NCBI GenBank assembly: GCA_005239595.1
Contig: SBBT01000158.1
Coordinates: forward strand, 1-12,103
DNA length: 12,103 bases
DNA from: Candidatus Troglogloeales bacterium
GTDB lineage: Bacteria > Nitrospirota > Nitrospiria > SBBL01 > SBBT01
Direction: 5' to 3'
Part shown: positions 6,945 through 12,103 of the stretch, in pieces
Position numbering within the stretch: position 1 is the stretch's first letter
Layout: each line of letters opens with the position of its first letter
Made by a program: the position numbers and the translations under genes
Notes under the pieces: model-generated
What the model was told of the DNA's origin: nothing
Database searches by the model: none
What the model saw: the letters and a program-made list of their open reading frames with translations, nothing else

Positions 6945-8035
6945 AACTGAAAAAAATACCGATTCGTTTTAAAACAGCCTGTTGCGATATTTTAATCGGA
7001 CGCGGGATTCTTCCCGACTTAGGGAAAGCGCTTCACAAGTTGGCGTCGGGAGAGAAAGTAGCCGTGGTCACCGACCCTACCGTAGACCGCATTTACGGCG
7101 CAACGATACGAAAAAGTCTGAAGGCATCCCATGTTACCCCCTTAACCATCCGTGTGCCAGCAGGAGAGAAGCATAAAACGCTAAAACAGGTGGAACGGAT
7201 TTACGACAGTCTTATCCAGCACCATTTTGAACGGGGCTCCACGCTGATCTCCCTAGGAGGAGGAGTCGTTGGCGACATAACCGGTTTTGTGGCAGCGACA
7301 TATTTACGGGGCATTCCCTATATCCAATGTCCCACTACGGTTGTGGCCCAGGTCGATGCCAGCATCGGAGGGAAAACAGGGGTTGACCATAAAAACGGGA
7401 AAAATCTCATTGGCGCCTTCTACCAACCCAAGATGGTTTATATCGATCCCGAGACACTGCGCACGCTTCCGGAAAGGGAGTTTGTCGCCGGTCTTGCGGA
7501 AGTTGTGAAATATGGCGTCATTATGGACTCCGATTTTTTCTCTTATCTCGAAGACAACGTGGCTTCTATTTTAGCGAGAGACCCAGAGACCCTCTTTTAT
7601 TGCATCACAAAATCGGCGGAAAGCAAGGCCGGCGTGGTCGCCTCGGATGAGAGAGAATCGGGTTTAAGGAGGATTTTAAATTATGGCCATACGTTTGGAC
7701 ATGCAATTGAAACATTAACCTATTATCGAAGGTATCAACATGGCGAGGCGGTCTCCATCGGGATGGCAGCCGCAGCCCGGCTCTCTCATGTCCTTGGTAT
7801 TTTGTCCGAAGACGAGGTCGAACGACAAGACGTCCTCCTGAAGAGGCTGGGCCTCCCAACGACGTTGCCAAAGCTAGCATCAGATAGTATACTTGCGGCC
7901 ATGCAGCAAGATAAGAAGGTAAAGCAGGGTGCAACTTTTTTTGTGTTGCCTGAAAAAATAGGTTCTGTTCGGGTTGAGCAGATCGGTAAAAATGTCCTTA
8001 GGCGTTTTCTTAAAATCGTTTTTGGAAAAGGATAG
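6932..8035 (+). CDS. aroB: 3-dehydroquinate synthase
   Basis: This 367-residue enzyme converts DAHP to 3-dehydroquinate, the second step of the shikimate pathway, using NAD+ and a divalent metal. The NAD-binding stretch SLGGGVVGDITGF (107-119) and the substrate loop ASIGGKTGVDHKNGKNLIG (143-161) are present. The metal ligands are Glu190 (GLAEVVKYG), His253 (NYGHTFGHAIE) and His270 (HGEAVSIGM), with the same spacing as in E. coli AroB (63 and 17 residues). The start ATG lies inside the aroK tail, so translation is probably coupled. It is followed by a lipoprotein gene after 9 bp. Confidence 0.97.
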   Translation: MGGLELKKIPIRFKTACCDILIGRGILPDLGKALHKLASGEKVAVVTDPTVDRIYGATIRKSLKASHVTPLTIRVPAGEKHKTLKQVERIYDSLIQHHFERGSTLISLGGGVVGDITGFVAATYLRGIPYIQCPTTVVAQVDASIGGKTGVDHKNGKNLIGAFYQPKMVYIDPETLRTLPEREFVAGLAEVVKYGVIMDSDFFSYLEDNVASILARDPETLFYCITKSAESKAGVVASDERESGLRRILNYGHTFGHAIETLTYYRRYQHGEAVSIGMAAAARLSHVLGILSEDEVERQDVLLKRLGLPTTLPKLASDSILAAMQQDKKVKQGATFFVLPEKIGSVRVEQIGKNVLRRFLKIVFGKG

Positions 8036-8044
8036 GAGAACCGA

Positions 8045-8491
8045 ATGACGGGAAAAACAGTTTGTTGCCTTCTGGTGTTGTTTCTGATGGCAGGATGCGG
8101 CGGCGGAGACCCGAAAGCCGCCCTGGATGCCAAGATAACCGGCCCGGACGACACCTCCTTCACCGTCCCTCCTTCTTCTTCCCCTCAAACCTTTATCGTA
8201 CGCGGCCTTGATTTTCAGGTGCGGAGCAAGGAGAGTATTGCAATTCCAGGGGTGGAAATTGAGTTCTTCGCAGGGGGAAGCGGCGTCCTTACCGATATAA
8301 ATGGGAATCCTCTCCCAAATACCGCTTATTTGAAGACCACCGCGGATGATCGGGGCGTGGGGCGTGTTTCATTTCGCACAACGGTTCCAGCGTGCGGAGC
8401 GGAAGACAGAGAGATCTCCGGCTCTGTGATGGCGACAGTCGGCGTTGCCAGTGATATATGGGTTGTTACATACAAGGTAGTGGCATGCTAA
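8045..8491 (+). CDS. Small lipoprotein with an Ig-like (Big_1/invasin-like) segment
   Basis: This 148-residue protein has a signal peptide with lipobox LMAGC (acceptor Cys18) and a Gly-rich start after it, so it is probably lipid-anchored in the envelope. The region about 55-140 resembles a bacterial Ig-like domain of the Big_1 type: IPGVEIEFFAGGSGVLTD, then LKTTADDRGVGRVSFRT, where hydrophobic strands alternate with a turn rich in Asp and Gly. Two extra Cys residues (117 and the C-terminal 148) could form a disulfide in the periplasm. The start has GGAG seven bases upstream. It sits right after aroB and before tRNA-Cys and is probably the last gene of the pil-aro transcript. Its function is not recognised. 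Confidence 0.78.
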   Translation: MTGKTVCCLLVLFLMAGCGGGDPKAALDAKITGPDDTSFTVPPSSSPQTFIVRGLDFQVRSKESIAIPGVEIEFFAGGSGVLTDINGNPLPNTAYLKTTADDRGVGRVSFRTTVPACGAEDREISGSVMATVGVASDIWVVTYKVVAC

Positions 8492-8531
8492 GACATGGCC
8501 GTTCTACAAGGGAACCCTTTCCGGTTGATAT

Positions 8532-8537
8532 TATAAT
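8532..8537 (+). promoter_or_regulatory. Candidate -10 box for tRNA-Cys
   Basis: A perfect TATAAT lies 20 bases before the tRNA 5' end, giving a predicted leader of about 14 bases. No good -35 box is found at the usual distance. Instead an inverted repeat AAGGG-AA-CCCTT (8508-8519) occupies that position. Confidence 0.5.
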
Positions 8538-8557
8538 GGAGATGCTGTGTCTTCTAG

Positions 8558-8633
8558 GGCGGCGTACCCAAGCGGTTAAGGGAGCAGTCTGCAAAACTGC
8601 GATTCAGCGGTTCAAGTCCGCTCGCCGCCTCCA
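8558..8633 (+). tRNA. tRNA-Cys, anticodon GCA
   Basis: A complete cloverleaf can be drawn. The acceptor GGCGGCG (8558-8564) pairs with CGCCGCC (8623-8629); the D-stem CCC/GGG uses 8567-8569 and 8580-8582. The anticodon stem GCAGT/ACTGC (8584-8588, 8596-8600) holds a loop with anticodon GCA at 8591-8593. The T-stem AGCGG/CCGCT (8606-8610, 8618-8622) encloses TTCAAGT. The discriminator base is T (8630), as is typical for tRNA-Cys, and CCA (8631-8633) is encoded. It is a single gene, with no tRNA neighbour. Confidence 0.97.
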
Positions 8634-8707
8634 TATTCTTGACCCTTCCGGAATGACCTCCTAGGTTCTATTATGTTTTGAAAAGGCTGCAATTGAAAGG
8701 TCCTGTG

Positions 8708-10090
8708 GTGGAATCTTCTATCAAAAATATCGTAATCATCGGCGGCGGGGATAGTGCGACGCTCTTGATGGGGCTCCTGCATAAAGATCCAAAAATAAAA
8801 ATTGTCGGTCTGGCCGATCGCAATAGCGTCTCGCCGACGATGATGCTGGCCCATCGGTTAAATATCCCGACGACCGCCGATTATACGGCGTATCTCTCCT
8901 TTCCGGAACTCCATTACATCATCGACGCGGCCGATGATATGGAAGTGGAACAGAATTTGGATAAGGTTTGTCCCCCTCATATAAAATTGCTTGGAGGCAT
9001 CACCGCAAAGTTTATACTAAATCATCTTGTCCAGTTAGACCGGCGAAATGGGATAAAAGACTTCACATTTGAAGAACTGCTGTTTCAGTATCAATCAATA
9101 CACGATATTGGGCTTAAACTTGTGTCAAGCACGGATATGATGCGGATACTCTACTATACGGTGGAGGATGCCACACGGTTAACCGCAACCCCCGCGGGGA
9201 GTATTGCACTGTTTGACGAATGGCGGGGTGAAATGTATCTGGGCGCAGTAAAGGGATTTAGCGCTAGTTTTTCCAAGACCTTGCGATGGGCCTTACGACA
9301 GGGAGGCTTAACCAGCGCCATTCTGAATACCAAGGAATCGCTTGTCATCGCCGATGTCTCCCAATATCCTGGGTTCGATAATCCCGTCATGTTAGAGGAA
9401 GGAGTGCAATCGCTGATGGCGACACCGCTGATCGCCGAAGGGAAAATCATAGGGGTTCTCTATGTGGATGACTTCAAGATTCGCTCATTCCCTCTTCGAG
9501 AGGCCTCGCTCCTTGCCCTTCTAGGGAGTATTGCCGCAGATATGATTGACAAGGCCCAACTTCTTGAAAATGCCCTCCGCATATCGATTGTGGATGATTT
9601 GACGGGTCTAAATAGCCACCGGTATTTTATGAAACGTCTATCCAATGAAATAAAACGAGCGGCACACTTTCATCTTACCTTTACCTTGGTGATGATCGAC
9701 ATTGATGATTTCCGTTTCTATAACAACCTCTACGGCCATGCCAAGGGGAACGAGGTGTTATGTCAGATCAGCGCGATTTTAAAGGACCATTGCCGTGATG
9801 TAGATGTGGTGACGCGATATGGCGGCGAGGAGTTTGCGATCCTGATGCCGGAAACAACCGGGGATACGGTCTTGAACCTGCTCAACCGTTTTCGAGAAAA
9901 GGTGGCCTGTTATCCGTTTAACGGGAAAGAGAAATTGCCGAAAGGACAGATCACCGCCAGCATCGGTGTGGTGACCTATCCCGTCCATGGGGACGCTGTC
10001 CATACACTGATTGAAAAAGCAACGACAGCGGTATTACAGGCAAAGAAATCAGGGAAAAACAGGATCGTTTCGTACACTGATGCGGGATAA
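8708..10090 (+). CDS. Rossmann-GAF-GGDEF diguanylate cyclase-like signalling protein
   Basis: With the GTG start at 8708 this is 460 residues. That start is chosen because GAAAGG lies 7 bases upstream; GTG 8705 and TTG 8678 are alternatives. Residues 7-105 form an NAD(P)-type Rossmann domain: VIIGGGDSATLL (dinucleotide loop), VGLADRN (acid at the end of beta-2) and IIDAADD. About 125-285 is a GAF domain. About 290-455 is a GGDEF domain with DDLTGL, DIDDF metal site (Asp331 region), the active-site motif RYGGEEF (370-376), and an RDVD inhibitory I-site at 363-366. Asn replaces Asp at the guanine-contact position (Asn348, equivalent to Asp344 of PleD). Family knowledge: GGDEF proteins make c-di-GMP, with GAF and other sensors in front. 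Redox or NAD(H) sensing is inference. It ends 5 bp from the convergent transketolase gene. Confidence 0.93.
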   Translation: MESSIKNIVIIGGGDSATLLMGLLHKDPKIKIVGLADRNSVSPTMMLAHRLNIPTTADYTAYLSFPELHYIIDAADDMEVEQNLDKVCPPHIKLLGGITAKFILNHLVQLDRRNGIKDFTFEELLFQYQSIHDIGLKLVSSTDMMRILYYTVEDATRLTATPAGSIALFDEWRGEMYLGAVKGFSASFSKTLRWALRQGGLTSAILNTKESLVIADVSQYPGFDNPVMLEEGVQSLMATPLIAEGKIIGVLYVDDFKIRSFPLREASLLALLGSIAADMIDKAQLLENALRISIVDDLTGLNSHRYFMKRLSNEIKRAAHFHLTFTLVMIDIDDFRFYNNLYGHAKGNEVLCQISAILKDHCRDVDVVTRYGGEEFAILMPETTGDTVLNLLNRFREKVACYPFNGKEKLPKGQITASIGVVTYPVHGDAVHTLIEKATTAVLQAKKSGKNRIVSYTDAG

Positions 10091-10095
10091 GGGGT

Positions 10096-11103
10096 CTAAC
10101 GTGAGGATGCCTGTTTGCGCTTAAGGACATCGTGTACAGCCATAACAATATCCCTGGCTGTTAGGCGGTATTTTTCAAAAAGCGCTTCGGGTGGACCCGA
10201 TTCCGCATAGGTATCCTCAATCCCAATTGAGGCGATCGGCACCGCGATATGCCGCGATGCAACGTGGGCAACTCGGCTCCCCAAACCTCCGGAAAGAAGA
10301 TGTTCCTCCGCTGTAACGATCGCACCCGTCTCCCTTGCAGCAGAAATAATGGCCGATTCGTCTATCGGCTTTAACGTGTGGATATCGATGACAGCGGCAG
10401 AGATGCCTTCTCTTTGACACATCTCTGATGCCATCAAGGCCTCCCAGACCAGGAGGCCATTCGCGATAATCGTCACGTCGCTTCCCCTCACAAGCTGTTT
10501 CGCCGCTCCCAACTGAAAATGATCGGAGGCGTTATAAATGAGAGGGGCCTTGGGTCTTCCGGTTCTCAGATAGACAGGACCGACATGTTGTCCCGCCAGT
10601 CCAACAAGCGCCCGGGTCGCATATTCATCCGCGGGCGAGAGCACGGTAAATTTCGGGAGGGCGCATGCCAGGGCAAGATCTTCAACGCTCATCTGCGATG
10701 CCCCATCCTCCCCCAGGCTTATCCCGCCGTGGGATCCAACCAGTTTTACATTAAGACCAGGATTGGCAATGGACATTCGAAGCTGGTCAAAGGCCTTACA
10801 GAGAAGGAAGGAGGCAAATGTGGAGGCGAATGGAATTTTTCCGCACGATGCAAGCCCTGCCGCGACCGAAACCATATTGGCCTCTGCGATGCCGCAGTTA
10901 TAAAAACGATCCGGGAACGATTTTGCAAATGAGCCGCTTTTTGTTGATTTCGAAAGATCCGCGTCTACGGCTACCACTCTCAAGTCGGCCTTGCCAAGCT
11001 CTAACAACGCCTGTCCATAGGCATCACGCGTTGCCATTCCCATTTTTTTCTCGCGCCTTTTCTCCGACTCAACGAGAGGTTCTAATGAACGGTCTGTTTT
11101 CAT
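10096..11103 (-). CDS. Transketolase, C-terminal subunit
   Basis: This 335-residue protein carries the Pyr and C-terminal domains of a split transketolase, which transfers two-carbon units in the pentose phosphate pathway. Glu74 in NCGIAEANM is the residue that activates the thiamine ring in the family. ADLSKST (48-54), SHGGISLGEDGASQMSVEDLAL (124-145) and the late AEEHLLSGGLGS segment also fit. The start ATG overlaps the stop of the N-terminal gene (ATGA), so translation is probably coupled. A second start at residue 21 (MGMATRDAYG) aligns better with the usual family N-terminus, so the first 20 residues are an extension. The two-gene form, instead of one ~650-residue gene, is common in several phyla. 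DXS-like enzymes are less likely, since the N-terminal half is a separate transketolase-type protein. Confidence 0.93.
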   Translation of the reverse strand: MKTDRSLEPLVESEKRREKKMGMATRDAYGQALLELGKADLRVVAVDADLSKSTKSGSFAKSFPDRFYNCGIAEANMVSVAAGLASCGKIPFASTFASFLLCKAFDQLRMSIANPGLNVKLVGSHGGISLGEDGASQMSVEDLALACALPKFTVLSPADEYATRALVGLAGQHVGPVYLRTGRPKAPLIYNASDHFQLGAAKQLVRGSDVTIIANGLLVWEALMASEMCQREGISAAVIDIHTLKPIDESAIISAARETGAIVTAEEHLLSGGLGSRVAHVASRHIAVPIASIGIEDTYAESGPPEALFEKYRLTARDIVMAVHDVLKRKQASSR

Positions 11104-11921
11104 TGGACGAGCTCTTTTAAAGCAAGCTGCAACTGGTCGGATGTGGGGGCCATGCCATGAAATTCAATATTATTTTCCATAAAGGAAACCCCTTTCCCCT
11201 TCGTAGTCCTGGCAAGAATGAGCGTCGGTTTTCCTTTTGTTTGTTTTGCCTCTTCAAAGGCACCGAGGATTTGAGGCATATCATGCCCATCGATATCCAC
11301 AACATGCCACTTAAAGGCGCGCCATTTATCTGCCAGAGGTTCGGTGTCTAGGATTTCTTTCGTCCACCCATCCAACTGCTGTCGATTACAATCTAAGATA
11401 ACTGTGAGATGATCCAGCTTATAGTGGGCCGCAAAGGCAGCCGCCTCCCATATCTGTCCCTCATTGGACTCTCCGTCCCCCATCAGGACATAGATACGAT
11501 ATGCCTTATGATCAAGTCTCCCGGCCAGCGCCATTCCTGCCCCAAGCGAAACACCCTGTCCCAGTGATCCCGTAGACGCCTCCACTCCCGGGAGTTTTCC
11601 TTTTTCCGGATGTCCCTGAAGCGGACTTCCCATTTTACGAAGGGTTTTGAGCCAATCCATAGGAAAGTAGCCGCATCGGGCCAAAGCGGCATACAGGGCA
11701 GGTGCCCCATGGCCTTTGCTTAGAATAAAGCGGTCTCGATCCGCCCATTCTGGATCATCTGGCCGATGTTGGAGTATGTAAAAAAAAAGGGCGGACATAA
11801 TATCCGCTGCAGAAAGCGATCCCCCAGGATGGCCGGAGCCGGCCTCTCCAATCATGGAAACGATGTCTTGCCTTAGAATGTTCGCCTGTTTCTGAAGTTG
11901 CTCAACGCCCAGTTTTTCCAT
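11100..11921 (-). CDS. Transketolase, N-terminal subunit
   Basis: This 273-residue protein is the ThDP- and metal-binding PP half of a split transketolase. AGSGHPGGSLSAADI (27-41), DRFILSKGHGAPALY (63-77), TGSLGQGVSLGAGMA (117-131) and the ThDP/Mg motif GDGESNEG with the distal Asn180 (LDCNRQQLDG) are present. The start ATG at 11921 matches the family N-terminus. No Shine-Dalgarno is well placed (AGGA is 11 bases away). Together with the following gene it forms one complete transketolase and no other subunit is needed. Confidence 0.95.
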   Translation of the reverse strand: MEKLGVEQLQKQANILRQDIVSMIGEAGSGHPGGSLSAADIMSALFFYILQHRPDDPEWADRDRFILSKGHGAPALYAALARCGYFPMDWLKTLRKMGSPLQGHPEKGKLPGVEASTGSLGQGVSLGAGMALAGRLDHKAYRIYVLMGDGESNEGQIWEAAAFAAHYKLDHLTVILDCNRQQLDGWTKEILDTEPLADKWRAFKWHVVDIDGHDMPQILGAFEEAKQTKGKPTLILARTTKGKGVSFMENNIEFHGMAPTSDQLQLALKELVQ

Positions 11922-11931
11922 CGATTTTTTG

Positions 11932-11960
11932 ATCCTAGCAAAGGACGCCTATCAAGTCAA
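11932..11960 (-). promoter_or_regulatory. Candidate sigma-70 promoter of the transketolase genes
   Basis: On the minus strand, TTGACT (11960-11955) and TAGGAT (11937-11932) are 17 bases apart, with an extended TGC just before the -10. This is a good sigma-70 match (5/6 and 4/6). The predicted start of transcription, near 11925, would leave about 4 bases before the ATG at 11921. Confidence 0.5.
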
Positions 11961-12024
11961 ATGCCCCTACGGACAGCAAAGCAATCCAATCCTTTTTTGG
12001 ATCGGTGTCAGTGACCAATAGAGA

Positions 12025-12058
12025 TGTCCGGTTTCAGAGCACGTAATCTGTCCGGTTT
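12025..12058 (+). repeat. Direct repeat TGTCCGGTTT, two copies 24 bp apart
   Basis: Identical 10-base copies lie at 12025-12034 and 12049-12058. A GTCAGTGAC imperfect palindrome sits just upstream at 12007-12015. Spaced repeats of this kind occur near insertion-sequence ends, but no transposase is visible. Confidence 0.6.
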
Positions 12059-12092
12059 TTGAGGCATCCTTTTTTGAGAAAGGAGGGTGCGG

Positions 12093-12103
12093 ATGAAACC
12101 GAC
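12093..12103 (+). CDS. Start of a gene running off the right edge
   Basis: An ATG at 12093 is preceded by a strong Shine-Dalgarno AAGGAGG (12080-12086) with 6 bases between. Only three full codons (M K P) are present, so the product cannot be named. It would be transcribed divergently from the transketolase genes. If the upstream direct repeats are an insertion-sequence end, this could be its transposase, but that is a guess. Confidence 0.5.

Noticed and set aside
1..12103. CRISPR array, defence island or prophage
   Set aside because: No regularly spaced repeats, no nuclease, reverse transcriptase, toxin-antitoxin or phage structural gene was seen; nearly all the DNA is core genes.

Overview
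The window reads as ordinary chromosomal DNA of a Gram-negative, type IV pilus-bearing bacterium. An outer-membrane secretin, lipoprotein signal peptides, roughly balanced base composition and TTG starts fit a Nitrospirota- or deltaproteobacteria-like genome. That placement is inferred from gene content and order, not from a search.

Left part (2-1928, + strand): the 3' end of a long-form ribosome hibernation factor gene (hpf), then rapZ, then a small lipoprotein gene of unknown role. The hprK, ptsN and ptsH genes that often sit beside rapZ are not between or just after these genes.

Centre (2036-8491, + strand): pilM-pilN-pilO-pilP-pilQ, encoding the inner-membrane alignment complex and secretin of a type IV pilus. 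aroK and aroB (shikimate kinase and 3-dehydroquinate synthase) follow, then a second small lipoprotein with an Ig-like segment. The genes overlap or nearly touch, so most are probably co-transcribed. Two points stand out. The secretin lacks the usual C-terminal VPxLGxIPxLG signature, and the short pilQ-aroK gap can form two mutually exclusive hairpins, one of which hides the aroK ribosome binding site.

Next (8532-10090, + strand): a complete tRNA-Cys(GCA) gene with its own -10 box, then a signalling protein with an N-terminal NAD(P)-type Rossmann fold, a GAF domain and a GGDEF domain. The GGDEF domain has an intact active-site motif and I-site, but Asn replaces the Asp that normally contacts guanine. 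This is the most interesting protein in the window.

Right part (10096-11921, - strand): a split transketolase, with the N-terminal (ThDP-binding) and C-terminal halves as two genes overlapping by 4 bp, convergent with the GGDEF gene. Its best promoter lies so close to the start codon that the mRNA would be almost leaderless. The last ~100 bases carry a 24-bp-spaced direct repeat, then a strong ribosome binding site and a start codon running off the window. This may be the end of an insertion sequence, but it is only suggestive.

No CRISPR array, prophage or defence system is visible.
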